A stretch of DNA of 64,000 nt from Pseudomonas gregormendelii. Lineage in GTDB: Bacteria; Pseudomonadota; Gammaproteobacteria; Pseudomonadales; Pseudomonadaceae. The stretch is taken from positions 25,033 through 89,032 of the forward strand of contig NZ_JADEVO010000024.1 of NCBI RefSeq assembly GCF_017114825.1. Direction: 5' to 3'. Position 1 is the first letter of the stretch. Each line of letters starts with the position of its first letter. Shown in pieces: positions 41,993 through 50,878 of the stretch. The notes beneath the pieces are model-generated. The model saw only the letters and a list, made by a program, of their open reading frames with translations. It was not told the origin of the DNA and made no database searches. A program made the position numbers and the translations under genes.

Positions 41993-42099
41993 ACCCTCGG
42001 ACTAGAGCTACAGGCGTATCATTGCGCCACTGCAACACCTCTTTTTGACCGCGGTCGGCATGTACTGACCGGGGCATTTTTCCACTGCCGTGGGATGCA

Positions 42100-43518
42100 A
42101 TGATGAGCAACCAGATACCGGTACACGACGTCACGCCACCCACCAAGAACGCGAATAACAGCGTCGACCTCTACGCCTCTCGAGAAAAGATCTACACCCG
42201 GGCTTTCACCGGCCTGTTCCGCAACCTGCGGATGATGGGCGGCGCGCTGCTGTTCCTGCTGTATTTCGGCACGGTATGGCTCAACTGGGGCGGGCACCAG
42301 GCAGTCTGGTGGAACCTGCCGGAGCGTAAGTTCTTCATCTTCGGCGCCACGTTCTGGCCTCAGGATTTCATCCTGCTGTCCGGGATCCTGATCGTCAGCG
42401 CCTTCGGCCTGTTCTTCATCACCGTGTACGCCGGGCGAGTCTGGTGCGGCTATACCTGCCCGCAAAGCGTCTGGACCTGGATTTTCATGTGGTGCGAGAA
42501 GGTCACCGAAGGCGACCGCAACCAGCGCATCAAGCTCGACAAGGCGCCGATGAGCGCCAACAAGCTGCTGCGCAAGCTCAGCAAGCACTCGCTGTGGCTG
42601 TTGATCGGTTTTGTCACCGGCATGACTTTTGTCGGGTATTTCTCGCCGATCCGCGAGCTGACCATCGACTTCTTCACCGGCCAGGCGGATGGCTGGTCGT
42701 ATTTCTGGGTCGGGTTCTTCACCCTGGCCACCTACGGAAACGCCGGCTGGTTGCGCGAGCAAGTGTGCATCTACATGTGCCCGTATGCGCGTTTCCAGAG
42801 TGTGATGTTCGACAAGGACACGCTGATCGTCTCCTACGACCCGCGCCGGGGTGAAAGCCGTGGCCCGCGCAAGAAAGGCGTCGACTACAAGGCCCTGGGC
42901 CTGGGCGACTGCATCGACTGCACCATGTGCGTCCAGGTGTGCCCCACCGGCATCGACATCCGCGACGGCCTGCAGATCGAATGCATCGGCTGCGCCGCGT
43001 GCATCGATGCCTGCGACAGCATCATGGACAAGATGGATTACCCGCGCGGCCTGATCAGCTACACCACCGAGCACAACCTGTCCGGCCAGAAAACCAATAA
43101 GCTGCGCCCGCGCCTGATTGGCTATGCCGTGGTGCTGCTGGCGATGATCGGCTTGCTGATGGCGGCCTTCTTCATGCGTTCGCTGGTGGGTTTCGACGTC
43201 AGCAAGGACCGCGTCCTGTACCGCGAGAACGCCGAAGGGCGGATCGAAAACGTGTACAGCCTGAAGATCATGAACAAGGACCAGCGTGACCACACCTACC
43301 TGCTTGAAGCCACCGGCCTGCCGGACCTCAGGCTGCAAGGCAAGCGTGAGATCAAGGTCGCTGCCGGGGAAATTTTCAGCCAGCCGGTGGAACTGTCCAG
43401 CGCGCCGGAGCAATTGCCATCGAGTACCAACGAGGTGAAATTCATCCTCAAGGATGCCGATGACGACAGCGTCCACGTTGAAGCCAAGAGCCGATTCATC
43501 GGCCCACAAATTCGTTGA
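42100..43518 (+). CDS. ccoG: CcoG/FixG/RdxA, cbb3 oxidase assembly iron-sulphur protein
   Basis: A 472-residue membrane protein: several membrane segments (residues 48-70, 90-115, 165-185, 200-220, 340-360). A cytoplasmic loop carries two [4Fe-4S] clusters, CIDCTMCVQVCPTGIDIRDG and CIGCAACIDACDS (residues about 270-310). A C-terminal periplasmic Ig-like domain follows (YSLKIMNKDQRDHTYLLEA). CcoG is reported to reduce Cu(II) for delivery to cbb3 oxidase. A second ATG follows at 42103. First gene of ccoGHIS, 460 bp after the cco1 terminator, with its own candidate regulatory sites. Confidence 0.96.
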   Translation: MMSNQIPVHDVTPPTKNANNSVDLYASREKIYTRAFTGLFRNLRMMGGALLFLLYFGTVWLNWGGHQAVWWNLPERKFFIFGATFWPQDFILLSGILIVSAFGLFFITVYAGRVWCGYTCPQSVWTWIFMWCEKVTEGDRNQRIKLDKAPMSANKLLRKLSKHSLWLLIGFVTGMTFVGYFSPIRELTIDFFTGQADGWSYFWVGFFTLATYGNAGWLREQVCIYMCPYARFQSVMFDKDTLIVSYDPRRGESRGPRKKGVDYKALGLGDCIDCTMCVQVCPTGIDIRDGLQIECIGCAACIDACDSIMDKMDYPRGLISYTTEHNLSGQKTNKLRPRLIGYAVVLLAMIGLLMAAFFMRSLVGFDVSKDRVLYRENAEGRIENVYSLKIMNKDQRDHTYLLEATGLPDLRLQGKREIKVAAGEIFSQPVELSSAPEQLPSSTNEVKFILKDADDDSVHVEAKSRFIGPQIR

Positions 43519-43529
43519 GAGAAGTGAAC

Positions 43530-44069
43530 ATGCCTGCAGCAAACACGACGAGCCCCTGGTACAAGCACCTCTGGCCGTGGATCATCATCGCCATCCTGGC
43601 CTGCTCGGTGACCCTGACCCTGTCGATGGTGACCATTGCGGTGAACAACCCGGACAACCTGGTCAACGACAACTACTACGAGGCCGGCAAGGGCATCAAC
43701 CGTTCGCTTGATCGCGAGCTGCTGGCGCAGACCCTGAAACTGCGCGCCAGCGTGCACCTGGACGGGATGACGGGCGAAGTCGACCTGCACCTGACCGGCG
43801 ACAGCCAGCCAAAAACCCTGGAACTGAACCTGATCTCGCCGACTCAGCCGGAAAAGGACCGCAAGATCACCCTGACCCACAGCGACACCGAGGCCGGCCG
43901 CTACATTGGCCAGGTGAACGACAAGGTTGAAGGGCGTCGGTTTGTCGAGCTGCTGGGCGTTGAAAACGACAAGACTTGGCGCATGTTCGAAGAAGAACAG
44001 GTCAGCCATGACAAGGACCTGCTGCTGGGCGACGAGCCGCTGCAGGGTGCGGAAGACCTGAAGAAATAA
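43530..44069 (+). CDS. ccoH: CcoH/FixH, cbb3 oxidase assembly protein
   Basis: A 179-residue protein with one N-terminal membrane segment (HLWPWIIIAILACSVTLTLS) and a periplasmic beta-sandwich domain. The conserved DNYYEAGKGIN lies just after the membrane. This is the FixH family, required for stable cbb3 assembly. ATG 43530 is 11 bp after ccoG, preceded by GAGA; the frame opens five codons earlier but MPAANT is the better start. Confidence 0.93.
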   Translation: MPAANTTSPWYKHLWPWIIIAILACSVTLTLSMVTIAVNNPDNLVNDNYYEAGKGINRSLDRELLAQTLKLRASVHLDGMTGEVDLHLTGDSQPKTLELNLISPTQPEKDRKITLTHSDTEAGRYIGQVNDKVEGRRFVELLGVENDKTWRMFEEEQVSHDKDLLLGDEPLQGAEDLKK

Positions 44070-44083
44070 AAGCCTGCGCGCGC

Positions 44084-44300
44084 CCCTGTAGGAGCGAGCT
44101 CGCTCGCGATGGACGTCAACGATAACGCTGGGAGCCTGATACCCCGCGGCGCTCATTCGTTCTTCGCGAGCAAGCTCGCTCCTACAGCCTCCCCTGTAGG
44201 AGCGAGCTCGCTCGCGATGGACGTCAACGATAACGATGGGAACCTGATACTCCACGGCGCTCATTCGTTTTTCGCCAGCAAGCTCGCTCCTACAGGGTTC
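44084..44300. repeat. Tandem pair of REP doublets
   Basis: Two nearly identical units of about 105 bp, each made of GGAGCGAGCTCGCTCGCGAT and, inverted, GCGAGCAAGCTCGCTCCTAC (GCCAGC in the second), around a shared centre (GACGTCAACGATAACG). They lie between ccoH and ccoI. A third relative is at 52091-52190. Confidence 0.88.
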
Positions 44301-44332
44301 TCAGCAGCTCCCGGAAGATTTAGATTGCCCTC

Positions 44333-46783
44333 ATGACCACACCAACCCCCTGCTACCACTGCGCCCTCCCCGTCCCGGGCGGCAGCCGCTTCACCGCCAT
44401 TGTGCTCGGGCAAACCCGCGAGTTCTGCTGCCCGGGTTGCCAGGCCGTGGCCGAAGCCATTGTGGCCGGGGGTCTGGAAAGTTATTACCAGCATCGCAGC
44501 GAAGCATCGGCCAACCCCGAAGCCTTGCCGGTGCAACTGGTGGACGAACTGGCGCTGTACGACCGCGCTGACGTGCAGGCGCCGTTCGTGCGTCACGAGG
44601 GCGAGCTGGCCGAAACCACCTTGCTGATGGAAGGCATCAGCTGCGCGGCCTGCGGCTGGCTGATCGAAAAACACCTGCGCGCCCTGCCTGGCGTCGCCGA
44701 GGCCCGGCTCAATCTGTCGAACCATCGCCTGCATGTACGCTGGGCCGATGCGCAGTTGCCGCTGAGCCAGGTGCTCGGCGAATTACGCCACATCGGCTAC
44801 GCCGCACACCCCTATCAGGCCGACCGCGCCAGTGAACAACTGGCCAGCGAAAACCGCCTGGCGCTGCGCCAACTCGGCGTGGCCGGCCTGCTGTGGTTCC
44901 AGGCGATGATGGCGACCATGGCCACCTGGCCCGAATTCAACATCGACCTCAGCCCCGAGCTGCACACCATCCTGCGCTGGGTTGCGCTGTTTCTGACCAC
45001 GCCGATCGTGTTCTACAGCTGTGCGCCATTCTTCAAAGGTGCCATGCGCGACCTGCGCACCCGCCACCTGACCATGGACGTCTCGGTCTCGCTGGCCATC
45101 GGCAGCGCCTACCTGGCCGGGATCTGGACATCGATCACTGGCGTCGGCGAACTGTATTTCGATGCGGTGGGCATGTTCGCCCTGTTCCTGCTGGCCGGAC
45201 GCTACCTGGAACGCCGCGCCCGGGAGCGCACGGCCGCCGCCACCGCGCAACTGGTCAACCTGTTGCCTGCCTCGTGCCTGCGCCTGGGTGCGGACGGCCA
45301 GAGCGAGCGCATCCTGCTCAGCGAATTGCGGCTGGGCGATCAGGTGCTGGTGCATCCCGGCGCTATCCTGCCGGCCGATGGCAGGATTCTCGACGGCCAG
45401 TCCAGCGTCGACGAGTCCCTGCTCACCGGCGAGTACCTGCCGCAACCGCGCACCCTGGGCGATGCGGTCACCGCAGGAACACTGAACGTCGAGGGCGCGC
45501 TGACCGTTGAAGTCCTGGCACTCGGCCAGGACACGCGCCTGTCGGCTATCGTCCGCCTGCTGGACCGCGCCCAGGCGGAAAAACCGCGCCTGGCGGAAAT
45601 CGCCGACCGTGCCGCCCAGTGGTTTTTGCTGTTGTCGCTGATCGCTGCCGCCGTGATTGGGCTGGTGTGGTGGGAGCTGGACTCCTCGCGGGCCTTCTGG
45701 ATCGTGCTGGCCATGCTCGTGGCGACCTGCCCGTGCGCCTTGTCCCTGGCGACGCCGACGGCGCTCACGGCGGCCACCGGCACCTTGCACAAGCTGGGCC
45801 TGCTGCTGACTCGCGGGCATGTGCTGGAAGGCCTGAATCAAATCGACACGGTGATTTTCGACAAGACCGGCACCCTCACCGAAGGGCGCCTGGCGCTGCG
45901 TTCGATCCGCCCCCTCGGTGCGCTCGACAGTGACCAGTGCCTGGGCCTGGCGGCGGCGCTGGAGAACCGTTCCGAACATCCAATTGCGCGGGCGTTTGGT
46001 CGCGCGCCGCTGGCCGCCGAGGAAGTGCACAGCACGCCGGGGCTGGGGCTTGAAGGCCTGGTCGGCGAGCAGCGTCTGCGCATTGGCCAGCCGGGTTTTG
46101 TCTGCGAACTAAGTGGCGCAGCAGTGCCGGCGATGCCTGATGAGCCTGGCCAGTGGTTACTGCTTGGCGACGCGCATGGCCCCCTGGCCTGGTTTGTCCT
46201 CGACGACCGCCTGCGCGCCGATGCGCCGGCGCTGTTGGCGGCGTGCAAAGCCCGGGGCTGGCGCACGCTACTGCTGTCCGGCGACAGTTCACCCATGGTC
46301 GCCAGCGTTGCCGCCGAGCTGGGCATCGATGAAGCCCGGGGCGGCCTGCGCCCGGATGACAAACTCCAGGTGCTGCAGCAGCTGCACCGCGAAGGGCGCA
46401 AGGTGCTGATGCTCGGCGACGGGGTCAACGACGTACCGGTGCTGGCCGCCGCCGACATCAGTGTCGCCATGGGTTCGGCCACTGACCTGGCGAAAACCAG
46501 CGCCGACGCCGTGCTGCTCTCCAACCGCCTGGACGCGCTGGTGCAGGCGTTCAGCCTGGCGCGGCGGACCCGACGGGTGATCATCGAGAATCTATTGTGG
46601 GCCGGGTTGTACAATGGCCTCATGTTGCCCTTCGCTGCCCTCGGCTGGATCACCCCGGTGTGGGCGGCGGTCGGCATGTCCATCAGTTCGTTGACCGTGG
46701 TGCTCAATGCCCTGCGCCTGACTCGCCTGCCGAGCGCGCCGGCCATCAGCGCCACGCCACAAACCCGCCCGCTGCCGGCCTGA
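44333..46783 (+). CDS. ccoI: CcoI/FixI copper-transporting P1B-type ATPase
   Basis: An 816-residue P-type ATPase. The N-terminus has two Cys-rich metal motifs (CYHCALPVPGG and FCCPGC), followed by a heavy-metal-associated domain with GISCAACGW near residue 103. The membrane domain carries the CPCAL copper motif (TCPCALSLATP). The catalytic phosphorylation site is DKTGTLTEG, with LTGEY in the actuator domain and MLGDGVNDVPVLAAADISVA in the hinge. It exports Cu(I) to the periplasm for CuB insertion into CcoN. It follows ccoH after a 263-bp gap containing REP doublets, and is followed by ccoS. Confidence 0.96.
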   Translation: MTTPTPCYHCALPVPGGSRFTAIVLGQTREFCCPGCQAVAEAIVAGGLESYYQHRSEASANPEALPVQLVDELALYDRADVQAPFVRHEGELAETTLLMEGISCAACGWLIEKHLRALPGVAEARLNLSNHRLHVRWADAQLPLSQVLGELRHIGYAAHPYQADRASEQLASENRLALRQLGVAGLLWFQAMMATMATWPEFNIDLSPELHTILRWVALFLTTPIVFYSCAPFFKGAMRDLRTRHLTMDVSVSLAIGSAYLAGIWTSITGVGELYFDAVGMFALFLLAGRYLERRARERTAAATAQLVNLLPASCLRLGADGQSERILLSELRLGDQVLVHPGAILPADGRILDGQSSVDESLLTGEYLPQPRTLGDAVTAGTLNVEGALTVEVLALGQDTRLSAIVRLLDRAQAEKPRLAEIADRAAQWFLLLSLIAAAVIGLVWWELDSSRAFWIVLAMLVATCPCALSLATPTALTAATGTLHKLGLLLTRGHVLEGLNQIDTVIFDKTGTLTEGRLALRSIRPLGALDSDQCLGLAAALENRSEHPIARAFGRAPLAAEEVHSTPGLGLEGLVGEQRLRIGQPGFVCELSGAAVPAMPDEPGQWLLLGDAHGPLAWFVLDDRLRADAPALLAACKARGWRTLLLSGDSSPMVASVAAELGIDEARGGLRPDDKLQVLQQLHREGRKVLMLGDGVNDVPVLAAADISVAMGSATDLAKTSADAVLLSNRLDALVQAFSLARRTRRVIIENLLWAGLYNGLMLPFAALGWITPVWAAVGMSISSLTVVLNALRLTRLPSAPAISATPQTRPLPA

Positions 46784-46807
46784 GCCGCGCGGGCATGGAG
46801 TGAACCC

Positions 46808-47026
46808 ATGCCAGCCTTATACGTGATGATCCCGGCCGCGCTGCTGATCGTGGGCATTGCGATCTACATTTTCTTCTGGGCCGTGGACAGCGGCCAGTAC
46901 GACGACCTCGACGGCCCGGCCCACAGCATTCTGTTCGACGACCAAGACCCCAAGCACACGGCTGCAGTCGACGAGGCCAGCGGTCACGTGGACAAGCCTG
47001 AAGACAAGGCCCCGCCCCATGCTTGA
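46808..47026 (+). CDS. ccoS: CcoS, cbb3 oxidase maturation protein
   Basis: A 72-residue single-span membrane protein with the family features: membrane segment IPAALLIVGIAIYIFFWAV and the following SGQYDDLDGPAHSILFDD. CcoS is needed for cofactor (haem and copper) insertion into cbb3 oxidase. It starts 24 bp after ccoI behind GGAG and overlaps the next gene by 8 bp. Confidence 0.95.
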   Translation: MPALYVMIPAALLIVGIAIYIFFWAVDSGQYDDLDGPAHSILFDDQDPKHTAAVDEASGHVDKPEDKAPPHA

Positions 47027-47702
47027 ACTGGCACCCCTGCTGGTGTCTGCGGTGATCCTGGGCCTGCTCGGTGGCGGTCATTGCCTGGGCATGTGCGGCG
47101 GCCTGATGGGCGCCCTGACCCTGGCGATCCCCAAGGAGCAACGCAGCCGGCGCTTTAGGCTGCTATTGGCGTACAACCTGGGGCGAATCCTCAGTTATGC
47201 GACCGCAGGACTGCTGATCGGCCTGGCGGGCTGGGCGGTGGCCAACAGCCCGGCGGCGATGTTCATGCGGGTGCTTGCCGGGTTGCTGCTGATCGCCATG
47301 GGCCTGTACCTGGCCGGCTGGTGGAGCGGCCTGACCCGCATTGAAAGCCTCGGTCGCGGCCTGTGGCGGCATATCCAGCCGGTTGCCAACAAACTCCTGC
47401 CGGTCTCCAGCCTGCCCCGGGCTTTGCTGCTGGGCGCCCTCTGGGGCTGGTTGCCGTGTGGCCTGGTCTACAGCACGTTGCTGTGGGCGGCGAGCCAGGG
47501 CAATGCGTTGGACAGTGCATGGCTGATGCTTGCTTTTGGGCTGGGGACCTGGCCGATGCTGCTGGCCACCGGCCTGGCTGCTGAACGCGTCACGGCGTTA
47601 TTGCGCAAGCGCAGTGTGCGCATGGCCGGGGGGTTGCTGGTGATATTGTTCGGCCTGTGGACCCTGCCGGGGCCGCATCAGCATTGGTTGATGGGGCATT
47701 AA
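47019..47702 (+). CDS. Sulfite exporter TauE/SafE-family protein (COG2836-like)
   Basis: A 227-residue inner-membrane protein with about six segments and the family motif LGLLGGGHCLGMCGGLMGAL near the N-terminus, a possible Cys/His metal-binding motif (HCLGMC), and ALWGWLPCGLVYSTLLWAA later. Homologues regularly follow ccoS in Pseudomonas and related bacteria and are suspected of a role in copper handling or cytochrome maturation, but the function is not settled. ATG 47019 is chosen because it overlaps the ccoS stop and yields a membrane-inserted N-terminus; the longer frame from 46857 is just ccoS read out of frame. Confidence 0.88.
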   Translation: MLELAPLLVSAVILGLLGGGHCLGMCGGLMGALTLAIPKEQRSRRFRLLLAYNLGRILSYATAGLLIGLAGWAVANSPAAMFMRVLAGLLLIAMGLYLAGWWSGLTRIESLGRGLWRHIQPVANKLLPVSSLPRALLLGALWGWLPCGLVYSTLLWAASQGNALDSAWLMLAFGLGTWPMLLATGLAAERVTALLRKRSVRMAGGLLVILFGLWTLPGPHQHWLMGH

Positions 47703-47796
47703 GATCAAAAGATCGCAGCCTTCGGCAGCTCCTACAGGTGATCACACATTTTGCGTACACCGACACCCTGTGGGAGCGGGCTTGCCCGCGATGGGG
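47703..47796. repeat. Two REP-like elements
   Basis: AAAGATCGCAGCCTTCGGCA at 47706, then GGGAGCGGGCTTGCCCGCGA at 47771, in the intergenic space before hemN. Confidence 0.8.
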
Positions 47797-47824
47797 CCTG
47801 CACAGGCGACACAACTCTCTATTC

Positions 47825-47838
47825 TTGATGCAAATCAA
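47825..47838. promoter_or_regulatory. ANR box upstream of hemN
   Basis: TTGATGCAAATCAA is a perfect match to TTGAT-N4-ATCAA, ending 64 bp before the hemN start. hemN is a known ANR target in Pseudomonas. Confidence 0.88.
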
Positions 47839-47902
47839 GATGCCCCATTGCCCCACCCCCTAGACTCGCCAACACTGCCAGCCTATCCGGGGGAATGCCC
47901 GC

Positions 47903-49288
47903 ATGATGCTCGACGCCATTCGTTGGGACACCGATCTGATCCGCCGTTATGACCTGGCGGGACCGCGCTACACCTCCTATCCGACCGCCGTGCAATTCGA
48001 CGCCACTATCGGCAGCTTCGACCTGTTCCATGCCCTGCGCGAAAGCCGCAAGGCGCTGCGGCCGTTGTCGCTGTATGTGCACGTGCCGTTCTGCGCGAAC
48101 ATCTGCTATTACTGCGCCTGCAACAAGGTCATCACCAAGGACCGCGGCCGCGCACACGCCTATTTGCAGCGCCTGGAACAGGAGATCCAGCTGATCGCCT
48201 GCCACCTCGACCCGACACAAAAGGTCGAGCAACTGCACTTCGGCGGCGGTACCCCGACGTTCCTCAGCCATGACGAGCTGCGCCAACTGATGGCGCAACT
48301 GCGCAAGCATTTCAATTTGCTCGACGACGACTCCGGCGACTACGGCATCGAGATCGACCCGCGTGAAGCCGACTGGTCAACCATGGGCCTGCTGCGCGAA
48401 CTGGGGTTCAACCGCGTCAGCATCGGCCTGCAAGACCTGGACCCTGCCGTGCAGCGAGCGGTCAATCGCCTGCAGAGCCTGGAGGAGACCCGCGCAGTGA
48501 TCGACGCCGCGCGCACCCTGCAGTTTCGCTCGATCAACATCGACCTGATCTACGGCCTGCCAAGACAAACGCCGGACAATTTTGCCCGCACCGTCGAGGA
48601 AGTCATCGCGCTGCAACCGGACCGGCTGTCGGTGTTCAACTACGCCCACCTGCCAGAACGCTTCATGCCCCAGCGGCGGATCAACAGCAACGAGTTGCCG
48701 ACCCCGGCGCAGAAGCTGGAAATGCTGCAGCGCACCATCGAACAACTGACCGCCGCCGGGTACCGCTACATCGGCATGGACCACTTCGCCCTGCCCGACG
48801 ACGAGCTGGCGATCGCCCAGGAAGAATCAACCCTGCAACGCAATTTCCAGGGCTACACCACCCACGGTCACTGCGATCTGATTGGCCTGGGCGTTTCTGC
48901 CATCAGCCAGATCGGCGATCTGTACTGCCAGAACAGCAGCGACCTGAATCTCTACCAGAACGCTCTCGCCACTTCCCAGCTGGCGACCAGCCGCGGCCTG
49001 CTGTGCAATGCCGATGATCGGGTGCGCCGTGCGGTGATCCAGCAGCTGATTTGTCGCTTCAGCCTGGAGTTCGCCGAGATCGAGCAGGCATTCAACATCG
49101 ATTTTCGCGGCTACTTCGGCGAACTGTGGCCGCAATTGCAGACGATGGCCAAGGACGGCCTGATCGAGCTCGACAACGATCGCATCACCGTACTGCCCGC
49201 CGGGCGATTGCTGGTGCGCTCGGTGTGCATGGTGTTCGACCGTTATCTGGAACAACAAAATCGCGAGCGGTTTTCCAAGGTGATCTAA
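47903..49288 (+). CDS. hemN: Oxygen-independent coproporphyrinogen III oxidase
   Basis: A 461-residue radical SAM enzyme. The cluster motif is VPFCANICYYCAC (Cys at about 64, 68 and 71), followed by FGGGTPTFL. HemN decarboxylates coproporphyrinogen III to protoporphyrinogen IX without oxygen, so haem can be made for the cbb3 oxidases in low oxygen. Full-length for the HemN (not HemW) type. ATG 47903 and 47906 are both possible. The perfect ANR box upstream indicates induction at low oxygen. Confidence 0.96.
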   Translation: MMLDAIRWDTDLIRRYDLAGPRYTSYPTAVQFDATIGSFDLFHALRESRKALRPLSLYVHVPFCANICYYCACNKVITKDRGRAHAYLQRLEQEIQLIACHLDPTQKVEQLHFGGGTPTFLSHDELRQLMAQLRKHFNLLDDDSGDYGIEIDPREADWSTMGLLRELGFNRVSIGLQDLDPAVQRAVNRLQSLEETRAVIDAARTLQFRSINIDLIYGLPRQTPDNFARTVEEVIALQPDRLSVFNYAHLPERFMPQRRINSNELPTPAQKLEMLQRTIEQLTAAGYRYIGMDHFALPDDELAIAQEESTLQRNFQGYTTHGHCDLIGLGVSAISQIGDLYCQNSSDLNLYQNALATSQLATSRGLLCNADDRVRRAVIQQLICRFSLEFAEIEQAFNIDFRGYFGELWPQLQTMAKDGLIELDNDRITVLPAGRLLVRSVCMVFDRYLEQQNRERFSKVI

Positions 49289-49381
49289 TGACCTGGGTCA
49301 AATCGCCGCGTGCTGGTCGGATAGTCCTCTGGTGGGTTACCCTTACGTCTTATGTGTGTTTTTCCCACAAGGATTGAAGAA

Positions 49382-50116
49382 ATGTCCGAGCCAGTCAAAC
49401 TGCGCGCTCATGGTCAGGCCCACTGCAAGGATTGCAGCCTGGCCCCGCTGTGCCTTCCACTTTCGCTGAATCTGGAAGACATGGATGCGCTGGACGACAT
49501 CGTCAAACGTGGCCGCCCGCTGAAAAAGGGCGAGTTTCTATTCCGCCAGGGCGACACATTCGATTCCGTTTATGCAGTACGCTCCGGCGCCCTGAAGACG
49601 TTCAGCCTCAGTGATGGTGGCGAAGAGCAGCTGACCGGCTTCCACCTGCCGAGCGAACTGGTCGGCCTGTCGGGCATGGACACTGAAAAGCACCCGGTTT
49701 CCGCGCAAGCCATGGAAACCACCTCGGTGTGCGAGATTCCGTTCGAGCGCCTGGACGAACTGGCCGTGCAATTACCGCAATTGCGCCGCCAGCTGATGCG
49801 CGTGATGAGCCGCGAGATCCGCGACGACCAGCAGATGATGCTGCTGTTATCGAAGAAGACCGCCGACGAGCGCATCGCCACGTTCCTGGTTAACCTCTCG
49901 GCCCGCTTCCGCGCCCGGGGCTTCTCGGCCAACCAGTTCCGCCTGAGCATGTCGCGCAATGAAATCGGCAACTACCTGGGCCTGGCGGTGGAAACCGTCT
50001 CCCGGGTGTTCACGCGCTTCCAGCAGAACGAACTGATTGCGGCTGAAGGCAAGGAAATCCATATCCTCGATCCGATTCAGCTGTGCGCCCTGGCCGGCGG
50101 TTCCCTGGAAGGCTGA
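49382..50116 (+). CDS. anr: ANR, FNR-type oxygen-sensing transcription regulator
   Basis: A 244-residue CRP/FNR-family protein. The [4Fe-4S] ligands are C15, C18 and C24 (HCKDCSLAPLC) plus C117 (TSVCEIP). A cyclic-nucleotide-binding-like fold follows, and the recognition helix contains the FNR-type E-x2-SR (GLAVETVSRVF). With an intact cluster it dimerises and binds TTGAT-N4-ATCAA. I chose ATG 49382 (MSEPVKLR), 94 bp after hemN, behind AAGGATTGAAGAA. Candidate targets in this window are cco2, hemN and, more weakly, ccoG and cco1. Confidence 0.96.
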   Translation: MSEPVKLRAHGQAHCKDCSLAPLCLPLSLNLEDMDALDDIVKRGRPLKKGEFLFRQGDTFDSVYAVRSGALKTFSLSDGGEEQLTGFHLPSELVGLSGMDTEKHPVSAQAMETTSVCEIPFERLDELAVQLPQLRRQLMRVMSREIRDDQQMMLLLSKKTADERIATFLVNLSARFRARGFSANQFRLSMSRNEIGNYLGLAVETVSRVFTRFQQNELIAAEGKEIHILDPIQLCALAGGSLEG

Positions 50117-50195
50117 TCACGGCAAAGGCGGTTGAGCGCAACGGTTCAGCCGCCGTTATACTGTGACGTTTGCAGCCTGCCAGGACACCTCGACG

Positions 50196-50744
50196 ATGGT
50201 CTTCGACTCCTTCGACATCAAATCCCTGATCCGCCCCGTGATCGACTTTCCAAAGCCGGGCGTGATCTTTCGCGACATCACCCCGTTGTTCCAATCGCCC
50301 ACGGCCCTGCGCCTGGTGATGGACAGCTTTGCCCACCGTTATGTCGAAGCCGACTTCACGCACATCGGTGCAATGGACGCTCGCGGCTTCCTGATCGGCT
50401 CGGTGCTGGCCTATCAGTTGAACAAGCCGTTGGTGCTGTTTCGCAAGCAAGGCAAGTTGCCGGCTGATGTGCTGGCCGAGGGTTATGCCACCGAATATGG
50501 TGAGGCCTTCCTGGAAGTGCATGCCGACAGCCTGTGCGAGGGTGACTCGGTGGTGATGTTCGATGACCTGATTGCCACCGGCGGGACGTTGATTGCAGCG
50601 GCCAACCTGATCCGGCGCATGGGCGCGCGGGTGCATGAAGCGGCGGCGATTATTGATTTGCCGGAGCTGGGTGGGTCGCAGAAGCTGGAAGATATGGGGA
50701 TACCGACTTTTTGCCTGACGCAGTTTGCGTTGACTGATAAGTAA
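50196..50744 (+). CDS. apt: Adenine phosphoribosyltransferase
   Basis: A 182-residue type I phosphoribosyltransferase: N-terminal IRPVIDFPKPGVIFRDITPL, GAMDARGFLIGSVLA, GKLPADVLAEGYATEYG, and the PRPP-binding loop VVMFDDLIATGGTL near residues 120-135. It salvages adenine to AMP in the cytoplasm. ATG 50196 (MVFDSFD) is used; the frame is open 11 codons upstream without family character. Confidence 0.96.
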   Translation: MVFDSFDIKSLIRPVIDFPKPGVIFRDITPLFQSPTALRLVMDSFAHRYVEADFTHIGAMDARGFLIGSVLAYQLNKPLVLFRKQGKLPADVLAEGYATEYGEAFLEVHADSLCEGDSVVMFDDLIATGGTLIAAANLIRRMGARVHEAAAIIDLPELGGSQKLEDMGIPTFCLTQFALTDK

Positions 50745-50754
50745 GTCGCCCGTT

Positions 50755-50862
50755 CCGACGCCATCGCGGGCAAGCCCGCTCCCACAGGGTTCTCTGTCAT
50801 GCACATGATTTGTGTACGGAGAGGATCTTGGTGGGAGCTGGCTTGCCAGCGATGGCGTCAGT
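50755..50862. repeat. REP doublet
   Basis: Two facing palindromes: ATCGCGGGCAAGCCCGCTCC at 50763 and GGGAGCTGGCTTGCCAGCGA at 50832, both carrying GACGCCATCGC/GCGATGGCGTC at the outside, between the convergent apt and acyl-CoA dehydrogenase genes. Confidence 0.8.
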
Positions 50863-50878
50863 CGCCATACCGCCAACC

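Noticed and set aside
42019..43542. 507-codon minus-strand frame opposite ccoG
   Set aside because: Antisense artefact; ccoG shows clear ferredoxin and membrane motifs on the + strand.
49288..49377. Short frame between hemN and anr, and an ATGAC-N4-GTCAA sequence near it
   Set aside because: The frame has no coding character. The palindrome matches only 7 of 10 ANR positions and overlaps the hemN stop, too weak to annotate.
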